The notes under the pieces were generated by a model. That model did no database searches and was not told the DNA's origin. It saw only the letters and a program-made list of their open reading frames with translations. A program made the translations under genes and the position numbers. From assembly GCF_004323185.1 (NCBI RefSeq), contig NZ_NAPS01000002.1:1419742-1480398 (forward strand): DNA of 60,657 bases, given 5' to 3'. Positions 1 through 7,843 of this stretch are shown piece after piece; position 1 is the stretch's first letter; each line of letters starts with the position of its first letter. This stretch comes from Westiellopsis prolifica IICB1 (GTDB taxonomy: Bacteria; Cyanobacteriota; Cyanobacteriia; Cyanobacteriales; Nostocaceae).

Positions 1-79
1 AATGGGAATGAGATATGAAAAAATTAATAAAGCCATTGGCGGAATGTGGATAGGAATAGTTAAAGGGGAAATTATTTAA
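1..79 (+). CDS. possible 3' end of a gene entering from the left edge
   Basis: A frame is open from the left edge of the window to a TAA at 77-79, giving about 26 residues that end in GIVKGEII. Nothing in it is recognisable. It may be the tail of a gene outside the window or simply chance open frame before the C-rich repeat that follows. No function can be assigned. Confidence 0.2.
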   Translation, partial: MGMRYEKINKAIGGMWIGIVKGEII

Positions 80-94
80 CAAGTTTCTTACCAC

Positions 95-132
95 AATCCC
101 CAATCCCCTTTCCCCTTTCCCCGATCCCCCTT
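95..132. repeat. C-rich heptamer repeat (STRR type)
   Basis: Imperfect tandem units of CCCCAAT, CCCCTTT and CCCCGAT lie just beyond the stop codon of the histidine kinase. The same heptamer family, as the complementary GGGGATC form, recurs at 30.4, 36.5, 46.1, 47.8 and 60.6 kb. Such short tandem repeats are typical of intergenic DNA in heterocystous cyanobacteria. Confidence 0.7.
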
Positions 133-136
133 ATGA

Positions 137-1639
137 TTAAATATTTGCTTTCGGTAGAGTAAAGTAAATTTTTGCTCCTTGATTGATGACTCCTTCTGCC
201 CAGACTTTGCCATGATGTCTGTGAATAATCCGCTGGATGTTAGCAAGTCCTATTCCTGTTCCTTCAAATTGTGTTTCGTTGTGAAGACGTTGAAATATAC
301 CGAATAAGCGATTCACATATCGCATATCAAATCCCACACCATTATCTTGGATGAAAAAAATAGTTTCTTGCTCATTCTCAATACAGCCAATTGTGATGAC
401 TGGTTGGTGACACGGTTGAGTGAACTTAACAGCATTTTCAATCAAGTTTTGCCATACTAGGCGTAACAGAGAGCGATCGCCCCACACATGAGGTAGTTGT
501 TGTAAATACCAAATTATCTGTCTATCAGGAAAAAGCATTTCTGTCTGTTGTTTTGCTTCCCAAACCAGACGGTTCATATCAACGATAGAGTAGTGCATTT
601 CTGCACGTCCGGTGCGGGAGTAAGTCAGCAAATCATCTACTAGTTCCCCTGCTCGGTGAGTTAATTCTAAAATTGCTTGCAGATAGTGCAGGCTTGTTTC
701 ATCACTGGTTGTGGTTTCTAAGTGTTCTTTCAATAAATGGACAAATCCATCGATTTGGCGAATAGGCGATCGCAAATCATGGGATACTGAATAAGCAAAA
801 GCTTCCAGTTCACTGTTAATGGCTTCTAGTTCGGCTGTGCGTTCTTGAACTCGACGTTCTAAAGTTTGGTTAAACTGAAGAATTTCTGCTTCTGATTGCT
901 TACGCTGTGTGATATCTTCCACTAAGCCATCTATAAAGGTTTCGCCATCTAACTGATTTAGGGTTTCGTTGAAAAGCACCCAGATTTTTTTCCCGTCGCG
1001 ACGCTGTAAATGTATCTCCCGTTCCCACTCTTTCCCAAATTGACGCTCGTTAGTCATAAAAGAGTAGAGTTGTTGTTCACAAATAAATGATTGCACCTCC
1101 TCTAAGGATGGCAAACCTAAAATATTTAAAAAAGCCGTATTTACATCTAAAATTTTCGCTTTAGGTGTAGCACGAAATACACCTATTCTTAATTGATTCA
1201 ATAATGACTGTAAGCGTAGTTCGAGCTGGGCTGCTTTACGACTAGTTTGAGATTGTTGCCATACTGAACGTATAGCTTGGGTAAGGCGAGTAAAATGTTT
1301 TGTGGATTTGATTACGTAGTCATCTAATCCCGCTTTCATGGCCTCAACTGCAATTTCCTGGGAACCTGTGTTGGTAAACATAATTACAGGACAATTGCGA
1401 TCGCGAGATTTGACAGCACGCAAAACTTCTAAGCCCGTCGTCCAATTGAGTTGATAATCAGTAATGACTAAATCAAATTTATCTGCTGCTAATGCTTGAT
1501 TTAATGCACTGATATCAATTATTTCTATGACTCGGACTTGAGAAAACTCTCGACTTAATTCTCTGATCACCAGCAGGCGATCGTCTGGGTTATCATCTAC
1601 CAGCAAAATGCTTTGAATTGAATTATTCTGAGTACTCAT
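137..1639 (-). CDS. REC-PAS hybrid sensor histidine kinase
   Basis: A soluble two-component kinase of 500 aa. Residues about 10-125 form a receiver domain (DD at 15-16, phosphoacceptor Asp61 in VITDYQL). A PAS-like domain with PAC end (EDITQRKQSE) covers about 145-250, followed by a coiled coil (about 250-280). The HisKA box has His287 in SVSHDLRSP, and the HATPase_c domain shows the N box LIENAVKF, the G1 box DNGVGFD and the G2 box GTGIGLAN. No membrane segment is seen, so it acts in the cytoplasm. The N-terminal receiver suggests it is driven by another kinase. It lies 107 bp downstream of the response regulator at 1747-2223 and is probably co-transcribed with it. The ATG start is at 1639. 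The signal is unknown. Confidence 0.9.
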   Translation of the reverse strand: MSTQNNSIQSILLVDDNPDDRLLVIRELSREFSQVRVIEIIDISALNQALAADKFDLVITDYQLNWTTGLEVLRAVKSRDRNCPVIMFTNTGSQEIAVEAMKAGLDDYVIKSTKHFTRLTQAIRSVWQQSQTSRKAAQLELRLQSLLNQLRIGVFRATPKAKILDVNTAFLNILGLPSLEEVQSFICEQQLYSFMTNERQFGKEWEREIHLQRRDGKKIWVLFNETLNQLDGETFIDGLVEDITQRKQSEAEILQFNQTLERRVQERTAELEAINSELEAFAYSVSHDLRSPIRQIDGFVHLLKEHLETTTSDETSLHYLQAILELTHRAGELVDDLLTYSRTGRAEMHYSIVDMNRLVWEAKQQTEMLFPDRQIIWYLQQLPHVWGDRSLLRLVWQNLIENAVKFTQPCHQPVITIGCIENEQETIFFIQDNGVGFDMRYVNRLFGIFQRLHNETQFEGTGIGLANIQRIIHRHHGKVWAEGVINQGAKIYFTLPKANI

Positions 1640-1746
1640 CGCTGGTTTTTGCCCGTTACTGGGATAGGGAGATGGAGAGATGGGGAGATGAGAAATATTA
1701 AGAATATTTCTTCTGCCTTCTATCTTCTGCCTTTTGCCTTCTAGTA

Positions 1747-2223
1747 TTACGTCAAGTAAACAGAAGGATACTGATTAAATTTTAGCCAGTAGGAGTTTAA
1801 TGCTTGCATCATCTCTTGTAAAGCATTAAATGCAACAGGTTTAATCAGATAGGAGTTTACCCCCATATCATAAGCACGGTCAACATCAATATTTTCCCGC
1901 GAAGATGTGAGAACTACAACCGGAATTCGTTTTAATAATGGCTGTTGCTTGAGCCATTCTAGAACTTCCAAACCAGAACGACGTGGTAGTTTTAAATCTA
2001 GTAATATTAACGCTGGTAATGGATATTTTTCTCTTTCTTCGTAGCAGTCTTGACCTCCAAGGTACATTACTGCTTCATCTCCATCTTTGACAACATAAAT
2101 GGGATGGTGCAAATTTGCCCGACGAAATGCCCTCTCTATTAGGAAAATATCATTAGGGTCGTCTTCTACCAGCAAGATGCTACATTCATTGTGACTGATC
2201 ATTACAAGCTGGCTCCTTGACAT
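1747..2223 (-). CDS. CheY-like response regulator (Rcp1-like)
   Basis: A single-domain receiver protein of 158 aa. It has the acidic pair at 21-22 (VEDDPND), phosphoacceptor Asp76 in LLDLKLP, the conserved VVLTSS and the lysine in YLIKP. There is no output domain, so it relays phosphate by protein contact. The sequence style (VEDDPNDIFL, DGDEA, LDLKLP) is that of small regulators paired with cyanobacterial phytochromes and hybrid kinases. It precedes the kinase at 137-1639 in the same direction, which makes that kinase the likely partner. Translation may start at the ATG at 2223 or at 2202. A GTA-N8-TAC palindrome lies about 158 bp upstream. Confidence 0.9.
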   Translation of the reverse strand: MSRSQLVMISHNECSILLVEDDPNDIFLIERAFRRANLHHPIYVVKDGDEAVMYLGGQDCYEEREKYPLPALILLDLKLPRRSGLEVLEWLKQQPLLKRIPVVVLTSSRENIDVDRAYDMGVNSYLIKPVAFNALQEMMQALNSYWLKFNQYPSVYLT

Positions 2224-2380
2224 TTTTCATTTCTAGACGCCAGTAGAGAAATAGTTAGTAGAAGAATCGCTTGTGCTAAACAGGGGTTTCATTATAAATA
2301 TTTATTAATAAAAGTGTTTTCAGCTCAAAAAGTAGTCACAAAAATAATTTTATAGCATGACATAATTCTATCTGAAGCTC

Positions 2381-2396
2381 TGTACGGTAGCGTACA
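2381..2396. promoter_or_regulatory. GTA-N8-TAC palindrome upstream of the response regulator
   Basis: The site TGTACGGTAGCGTACA fits the NtcA/Crp-family layout GTA-N8-TAC and is identical over 16 bases to the site at 3217-3232. On the minus strand a -10-like TATAAA (2349-2354) follows 27 bases after the site. That spacing is wider than the roughly 22 bases usual for NtcA-activated promoters. It may be bound by NtcA or by one of the neighbouring Crp paralogs. Confidence 0.55.
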
Positions 2397-2454
2397 TAAG
2401 CCCCATATTTTCTCAAAAAAGACATGTAGATGTTTGTAAAAAAGCGGGTATAGT

Positions 2455-3153
2455 TTACTTTTGTTCTTCGTTAAGCAACCGCTCGAATTCTTTTTTAATA
2501 AAACCGTAACACTCACAAGCAGTTGCCTCCAAAGCTAGGCGATTGAGAATTGTAATCCGACCTCGACTGTAACGGATAATACCTGCTTGTTGTAGCAAAC
2601 CAGCTGCTACAGTTACACCAGAGCGTCGCGTACCAAGTAACTCAGCAATAAACTCTTGAGTAATTTGTATAGTATCAGAAGCCGTATGATCTTGGGCAGT
2701 AAGCAGCCAACGAGCAAGTCGTGCTTCTAGTGAATGATGACGATTGCAGGCAGCAGTTTGACTAATTTGAGTAAGTAAGGCTTGGGTATAAAGTAGCAAT
2801 CGCCTTTGCAGAACTCCACCACGAATAAATTCCCGTTTGAGGATTTTGGTATCTATTCTCATTGCAGTACCAGCAACTTGCACAATCGTGCGAGTTGTTG
2901 TTAAATCGCCTCCTAAAAATGCAGGATAGCCTACAACTCCATTGCTACCGACCATACCAACTTCTGTTGTCGAACCATCCTCAAGAACAGCAATTAAAGA
3001 CACCATTGCTCGATTCGGGAAATAGACATACTTAATCTTTTCCCCCGCTTCATAGAGAACTTGACCGAGGGAAAGTCGCACCTCTTCTAGATGGGGAGCA
3101 AGGCGCTGGAACTCCAAATCTGGTAAAGCCAGCAGTAGCTGATTAACTAGCAC
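2455..3153 (-). CDS. Crp/Fnr family transcriptional regulator (first of a tandem pair)
   Basis: A 232-aa regulator with an N-terminal cyclic-nucleotide-binding-like beta barrel (about 20-130; LGQVLYEAGEKI, YFPNRAMVSL) and a C-terminal Crp-type winged helix (about 150-215; LLGTRRSGVTVAAGLLQQ as the recognition region). The typical cAMP phosphate-binding arginine motif is not obvious, so the ligand is unknown. No ATG is available and an in-frame TGA lies 27 bp upstream; the GTG at 3153 follows GGAAG at a usable distance and is the chosen start. The gene is a paralog of 3346-4059, with which it shares the C-terminal ATACECYG block. A GTA-N8-TAC palindrome lies 64 bp upstream, followed by a -10-like TAAGAT (3184-3189). 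Confidence 0.85.
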   Translation of the reverse strand: MLVNQLLLALPDLEFQRLAPHLEEVRLSLGQVLYEAGEKIKYVYFPNRAMVSLIAVLEDGSTTEVGMVGSNGVVGYPAFLGGDLTTTRTIVQVAGTAMRIDTKILKREFIRGGVLQRRLLLYTQALLTQISQTAACNRHHSLEARLARWLLTAQDHTASDTIQITQEFIAELLGTRRSGVTVAAGLLQQAGIIRYSRGRITILNRLALEATACECYGFIKKEFERLLNEEQK

Positions 3154-3216
3154 GGCATCGCTTCCATCACTTCTAAATCAAGCATCTTAAATTGACATGG
3201 CTGGAGTAACCCTGTC

Positions 3217-3232
3217 TGTACGGTAGCGTACA
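3217..3232. promoter_or_regulatory. GTA-N8-TAC palindrome upstream of the first Crp-like gene
   Basis: This 16-bp palindrome is identical to the one at 2381-2396, and the match extends through CTGTACGGTAGCGTACATAAG-like flanks. It lies 64 bp from the GTG start of the Crp-like gene. The position suits either autoregulation or NtcA control. Confidence 0.55.
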
Positions 3233-3345
3233 TAAGCAATAGACTTCTTGAATAAGTGAAGTAAAGCCTAAAAAGCAGGATTTTTCTTTTCCTTTCTAAC
3301 CCATTATTTTTTTTCGTCTATTGCAAAGGCTAATTGGCAAAAGTA

Positions 3346-4059
3346 TTAAGTATTAAGCAAACGGGCAAACTCATTTGTGACTATGCCATAACATTCGCAA
3401 GCAGTTGCTTCTAGTGCAGCTCGGTTCAGAATTATAATTTTTCCACGACTGTAGCGGATCATGCCTTCTTGTTGCAAATTACCTGCTGCAACTGTTACTG
3501 TAGCACGACGAGTTCCCAACAAATCAGCAATATACTGCTGAGTTAAAAATATCTCATCACGACCAAGACAGTCCTGAACGCACAACAGCCAGCGAGCAAG
3601 TTGCTGTTCTGTGGAATGGTGAAATTTGCAAACCGCATTTTGTCCAATCTGGGTTAAGAGTGCTTGGGTATATAGCAGTAGTTTTTTTTGTAATACTCCC
3701 CCCTGCTCAAATTGATGCAGAAGGATTTCAGCATTCATTTTCAAAGCACCATCTGCTATTTGGACAAGCGCACGGCTATTAGTAAATTTGCCGCCTAAAA
3801 ATGCCGGAATGCCAATCATACCCTCATTTCCCACCATGGCAAATTCGGTGGTTGAGTTATCCTTGAGAACGGAAACTAAAGACACCATCGAGCGGATGGG
3901 AAAGTAGACTTGTCGAATCACTTCCCCACGGTCATAGAGAATTTGCCCTTGAGAGAGCCTTGTATATTCTAGATGGGGAGCCAGGTGCCGATACTCCTCA
4001 TCCGGTAAAGATGCCAAGAGTTGATTAATCGACCTGGGATCACTATCGGATGGAGACAT
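3346..4059 (-). CDS. Crp/Fnr family transcriptional regulator (second of a tandem pair)
   Basis: A 237-aa regulator with the same domain order as its neighbour at 2455-3153: effector barrel (about 25-135) and winged helix (about 155-220; LLGTRRATVTVAAGNLQQ). The two share long identical stretches such as NQLLxxLPD, LAPHLE, YFPxRSMVSL and LEATACECYG, so they arose by duplication. The ATG start is at 4059. The genes are separated by about 190 bp that includes the operator of the first gene, so each has its own promoter region. Its own GTA-N8-TAC-like site lies about 145 bp upstream. Target genes and ligand are unknown. Confidence 0.85.
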   Translation of the reverse strand: MSPSDSDPRSINQLLASLPDEEYRHLAPHLEYTRLSQGQILYDRGEVIRQVYFPIRSMVSLVSVLKDNSTTEFAMVGNEGMIGIPAFLGGKFTNSRALVQIADGALKMNAEILLHQFEQGGVLQKKLLLYTQALLTQIGQNAVCKFHHSTEQQLARWLLCVQDCLGRDEIFLTQQYIADLLGTRRATVTVAAGNLQQEGMIRYSRGKIIILNRAALEATACECYGIVTNEFARLLNT

Positions 4060-4204
4060 GCTGTTGTCTGTTGGCAGAACAGTCAGGACGTTACATAACT
4101 GCTAGAGAATGAGAAAAACATACTCTGAGAGCTAGTGACGACGTGAGAAGTTGTCATAGATTAATAAAAATTTGCAAACGACTTCTTCTCCCTACTGGAA
4201 GATT

Positions 4205-4220
4205 CGTACGTTAGCGTACA
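4205..4220. promoter_or_regulatory. GTA-N8-TAC site upstream of the second Crp-like gene
   Basis: CGTACGTTAGCGTACA keeps GTA-N8-TAC and differs from the other two copies at two of 16 positions. It lies about 145 bp from the ATG of the Crp-like gene at 3346-4059. No convincing -10 box at a fixed distance was found, so repression is as possible as activation. Confidence 0.45.
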
Positions 4221-4314
4221 GATTATAAAGGAAGAAGATAGAAGATGGGCGGATTGAGAGATGGAGACAAACGAATTAAAAAATTAAAAATTGAAAATCA
4301 CAACGATTAACTAG

Positions 4315-4677
4315 CTAGCAATTATCTGCTAATAGCAACTCAATCCAAAATTGGCTCCCCTGTCCTAATTGCGATTCAACTCCTACACTACCTCCCATAC
4401 GCTCAATCCCCCGTTTGATAATCGCCAAACCGATACCAGTACCCGGATAAGATTCGATACCATGCAAGCGCTCAAAGGTTCTAAAGATTCGTTGTTGATG
4501 TTCTCTAGCAATGCCAATTCCGTTATCTTCTACCCATAGACGCACCCATTTTTTTGAGGCAGAGGTTTCCAAAGATACAGAAGTCTCAAGAATGTGAGAA
4601 ATATTTACTCCCCCTTGTCCCCCTTGTCCCCCCTGTCCCCGTGCGAGTAAATTATTCAAAACCATCAGTGTACCCAA
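4315..4677 (-). pseudogene. 3' fragment of a broken histidine kinase (HATPase half)
   Basis: This frame carries the end of a HATPase_c domain: the G1 box VEDNGIGIA, the F box FRTFERLHG, the G2 box GTGIGLAI and the usual ending GSVGVESQLGQGSQF. It lacks its own dimerisation and N-box region. It starts inside a foreign piece encoding a HisKA-like HAVSHDLRNP segment, followed by GGQGGQGG and the same VNISHILETSV peptide found at the end of the upstream fragment. Removing 188 bp would join it in frame to 4758-6116 and rebuild one kinase of roughly 550 aa. It is therefore best read as the second half of an interrupted gene. Confidence 0.75.
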
Positions 4678-4826
4678 AACCGGGTTGCGTAAATCGTGGG
4701 AGACTGCATGGACAAATACTCGTAATGCTTCTTCTGTACGTTTGCGATCGCTAATATCTAAAATACAGAAGTCTCAAGAATGTGAGAAATATTTACTCCC
4801 CCTTGTCCCCCTTGTCCCCCCTGTCC
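4575..4826. repeat. 64-bp direct repeat, 188-bp period, with inserted kinase fragment
   Basis: About 64 bp (4575-4638 and 4763-4826) occur twice in direct orientation. Each copy starts ATACAGAAGTCTCAAGAATG and ends in the CCCCCTTGT nonamer run. The 124-bp spacer (4639-4762), read on the minus strand, encodes the PAC end and H box of a different kinase (ISDRKRTEE, HAVSHDLRNP). The period of 188 is not divisible by three, so the duplication breaks the host reading frame. Confidence 0.8.
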
Positions 4827-6116
4827 CCCCACTCCCCCCACTCTCTCCTCCGCCCATATCCGTACTTGGGGTTTAACATCAGTAGTCACAAACTTAAGAG
4901 CATTACCAATCAAATTAATCAACACCTGTACTAAGATGCTGCGATGTGCTTTCACAATCGGTAAAGGTGACTCGATGGTTATGTGTGCTTGGGTAATTTG
5001 TATATCTGAGTGTAATTCATTGATGGCGTCAGCGATCGCACTGTCCAAACTGAGTCGTTGTAGCCAAATTTCGCCGCGTCCTAGACGACTGTAAGCAAGC
5101 AAATCTAAAATCAAAGTGTCCATCCGTGCAGCTGCGGTAATAATGCGCTGGGTATATTCTTGTCCTGTTGCATCTAAATCACAGTTGTAGTCTTCTTGTA
5201 AAGCTTGGGCTAGTCCTTGCATGGCACGCAATGGGGCGCGTAAATCATGGGAAACGGTGTAGGTAAAGGCTTCCAATTCCTGATTGACTTCTTGTAGTTG
5301 TATGGTGCGTTCTTTGACTTTTTGTTCTAAGTTTTCGTTAAGTTGCTTTATTTGTGCTTCAGCTCGCTTGCGATCGCTAATATCAATAACTAGCCCACAA
5401 TATCCTCTGACTTGGCCATTTTTGGCAATATCGGGAACTAGAATAGCTTGGATATAACGCCTTCCTCCTTCTCGATAGGGAAGTTCCGCTTCATACTCAA
5501 CTAAATTACCTGCTAGTGCTTGTTCTAGTTTGTCTTTGATGATTTCGTACGCTGCTTCTCCCAAAACTTCTGCTATGTGTTTGTCGTAGATTTCCTCTGG
5601 AGATAAGCCAAACCAATCTTTGTAGGTTTTGTTAATAAACTGATAGTGTTGCTGGGTATCAATATAAGAGATGCAGACGGGCAAAGAGTTGGCAATTAAG
5701 TGTAACAATTCTTGATGTTGACGACCTTTGTCTTCACTTAAGAGCAATTTTTGGGCAATCTCTTGAGTATTTCGCCGAGCAGTCTTTAGGGAGTTGATTA
5801 GTACAACAATAAATAATCCCTCCACCAAAAATATAAGTAGTTGAAGATTTGTCCAAAAGTTAGTGCTGAAGAAGGATTTAGCTGGAGCTAAGAAAAAATA
5901 ACTAGTCACCACACCAGACAAAAAAACTGCCAATATACCAGGGCCAATTCCTCCATAGCGACTAGTCGCCATTATGGCACCAAAAAATAGTAAAAATGGC
6001 GTTTCGTATCTTTGATCAGACCAATAATTTAGCAGTAGTTTACCCAGTAACGCGATCGCTACAGTTAAAATTGCGATACTGTAACGCCAAATAATCCGGC
6101 GTCTTTCTCTGAACAT
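4758..6116 (-). pseudogene. 5' fragment of a broken membrane histidine kinase (DUF4118-PAS-HisKA)
   Basis: The 452-aa frame starts with several hydrophobic segments (about 10-110), as in DUF4118 sensor regions. A PAS/PAC domain (about 135-250, ending IDISDRKRAE), a coiled coil, and a HisKA box with His290 in TVSHDLRAP follow. The HATPase begins (LIGNALKF) but is cut by a low-complexity GGQGGQGG run and stops at SVF after 11 residues of shared repeat peptide. The missing G boxes are in 4315-4677. If only this piece is made, it would keep membrane sensing and dimerisation but could not bind ATP properly. The ATG start at 6116 is clear. Confidence 0.75.
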
Positions 6117-6367
6117 ATCTTTTTTTGCCCAGGCTTACAAACCATTTCGGGAAACAGGATAGAAAAATGCGCTCTGTGGGTTAAGATGTGACTTTACCCA
6201 TAAATTTGCCGTCAACAACACTATAACCCTCACGCGGTCGGGCAGTCCGTGTATGCTTGCTGAGGGAGTGTCAATCCAAAAACTGTTTGTGTAGATTGTT
6301 AAAATCAAACCAACAACCCAGATCCACACCTATCCCAAACAACTACAAACTTAGGAGGTAACGAGCA

Positions 6368-6973
6368 ATGATTGTGGCAAAAAATAATACCCCACACTTT
6401 ACCCCTGAAGAATACTTTGCTTGGGAAGAACAGCAACTAGAAAAACATGAATATATCAACGGCGAAGTCTATGGGATGGGCGGCGGTAGTGTAAATCATA
6501 GTCGCATAGCAGTACGCTTTACTACCCTGATTGATCAGCATTTAGAAGGTAGCAACTGTATTACTGGTAACTCTGACCTGCGAATTAACATTGTTGGCAC
6601 AAATAACTACACATATCCAGATGTCAGCGTCACCTGCGATGATCGCGATCAAACCACCACCCAGTATATTACCTACCCCTGCTTAATCGTCGAAGTCCTC
6701 TCCGCCAGTACCGAAGCCTACGACAGAGGCGGCAAATTCCGAATGTATCGCAACAATCCAGCCTTAATAGATTATCTGCTAGTCAGTTCCACCAGCATCG
6801 AAATCGACCTGTATCACAAAAACGACGCAGGCGACTGGTTGATTATTAACTACAAAGCAGGCGACACAATCGAACTCAAAAGCATTAACCTTAATTTCCC
6901 CCTTGAACAAGTCTATCGCAGTTTAATCCTTGAACCAGAGAATGGGGAGCAAAACAAAAGCATTACCCATTAA
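6368..6973 (+). CDS. Uma2 family endonuclease-like protein (DUF820)
   Basis: A 201-aa protein of the Uma2/DUF820 family, which is strongly expanded in cyanobacteria and has a PD-(D/E)XK nuclease-like fold. It shows the N-terminal FTPEEYFAWEEQ and HEYINGEVYGMGGG, the YPDVSVTC strand with the conserved Asp, and LIVEVLSAST with the conserved Glu before YDRGGKF. A strong ribosome binding site (AGGAGGT at 6354-6360) precedes the ATG. Nuclease activity is assumed from the fold, not demonstrated by the sequence. It stands alone, with no visible partner; the biological role of the family is poorly known. Confidence 0.85.
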   Translation: MIVAKNNTPHFTPEEYFAWEEQQLEKHEYINGEVYGMGGGSVNHSRIAVRFTTLIDQHLEGSNCITGNSDLRINIVGTNNYTYPDVSVTCDDRDQTTTQYITYPCLIVEVLSASTEAYDRGGKFRMYRNNPALIDYLLVSSTSIEIDLYHKNDAGDWLIINYKAGDTIELKSINLNFPLEQVYRSLILEPENGEQNKSITH

Positions 6974-7047
6974 CCATTACCTTTGCCGTCGCGGCAAAGT
7001 TATGGGTCAAGTCACAATATGTGGTACTTTACTATGTATGTTTTTAA

Positions 7048-7120
<73 letters not shown>

Positions 7121-7213
7121 GTTTTTGCTCACAAGAATTAATGTTAGCACACTAATTTGAAAAACGCGATAGTATTTTTGAGAAAATTTTTGCTTGCTTA
7201 ATCCAAAATTCCT

Positions 7214-7843
7214 ATGCCCTCTGGTCAAACGCACGATCGCATTACTTTGTGGGCTTTGCCGTTCGTTGCTGGAGCCACTTTTGTCCAAACCAAGAGTGGT
7301 AACCTGACTTTATTGGTGGCAGGTGGATTTATGTTTGGGGGGCTGATGTTTGGTCCTGACTTGGATATATATTCACGCCAATATCAACGTTGGGGTTGGT
7401 TACGTTGGATTTGGATTCCTTATCAAAAAAGCCTGCGCCATCGGTCATTTTTATCACACGGGCCAATTATCGGTACAACGCTGCGAGTAATTTATTTGAG
7501 TGGCGTCGTGGGAATATTAGTAATTTTGGGTACAGTATTTGCCCAAATGGTTGGTAATGGGGACTGGAGTAGGCAAATTTTGAGTGAAATTGTGGGGCGA
7601 TCGCTCTCGAATTACAGTTTGGAATTGCTCGCACTATTCTTAGGGCTGGAATTGGGTGCGATGAGTCATTCGCTTAGTGATTGGGGCGGATCTGCATACA
7701 AGCGTGTGCAGAAGCAAGGTCTTCAAGGTTTACTGCCCCGTGCGAAAATGAAGAAACGTAAAGCGACAACTCGTGGTAGTCGTCGCACAAAAAGTATGGG
7801 AAGTAAGGGAAGTAAGGGAACTAGGGGAAAAAGTAGTAAATGA
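7214..7843 (+). CDS. DUF2227 putative metal-binding membrane protein
   Basis: A 209-aa protein beginning MPSGQTHDRITLWALP, with conserved His/Asp sites (THD at the N-terminus, GPDLDIYS at about 47-54, RHRSFLSHGP at about 75-85, SHSLSDW at about 155-161) and three or four hydrophobic segments. This pattern fits the DUF2227 'putative metal-binding' family, related in layout to membrane hydrolases with clustered His/Asp; the activity is unknown. The C-terminus is a Lys/Arg tail that ends in short repeats (GSKGSKGTRGKSSK) encoded by AAGTAAGGG-like repeats. Its stop overlaps the mazG start (ATGA at 7840-7843), so the two are translationally coupled. Confidence 0.8.
   Translation: MPSGQTHDRITLWALPFVAGATFVQTKSGNLTLLVAGGFMFGGLMFGPDLDIYSRQYQRWGWLRWIWIPYQKSLRHRSFLSHGPIIGTTLRVIYLSGVVGILVILGTVFAQMVGNGDWSRQILSEIVGRSLSNYSLELLALFLGLELGAMSHSLSDWGGSAYKRVQKQGLQGLLPRAKMKKRKATTRGSRRTKSMGSKGSKGTRGKSSK

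Noticed and set aside
2325-2516. 63-aa minus-strand frame
   Set aside because: It overlaps the operator at 2381-2396 and the end of the Crp-like gene, with no start signal or recognisable sequence.
4575-4826. Programmed frameshift joining the two kinase fragments
   Set aside because: The fragments are separated by 188 bp of duplicated and foreign sequence with a stop codon, not by a slippery site; a rearrangement explains it better.
6135-6329. 64-aa minus-strand frame between the kinase and the Uma2 gene
   Set aside because: It is hydrophobic at first but has no ribosome binding site and lies in the upstream region of two divergent genes; chance is more likely.
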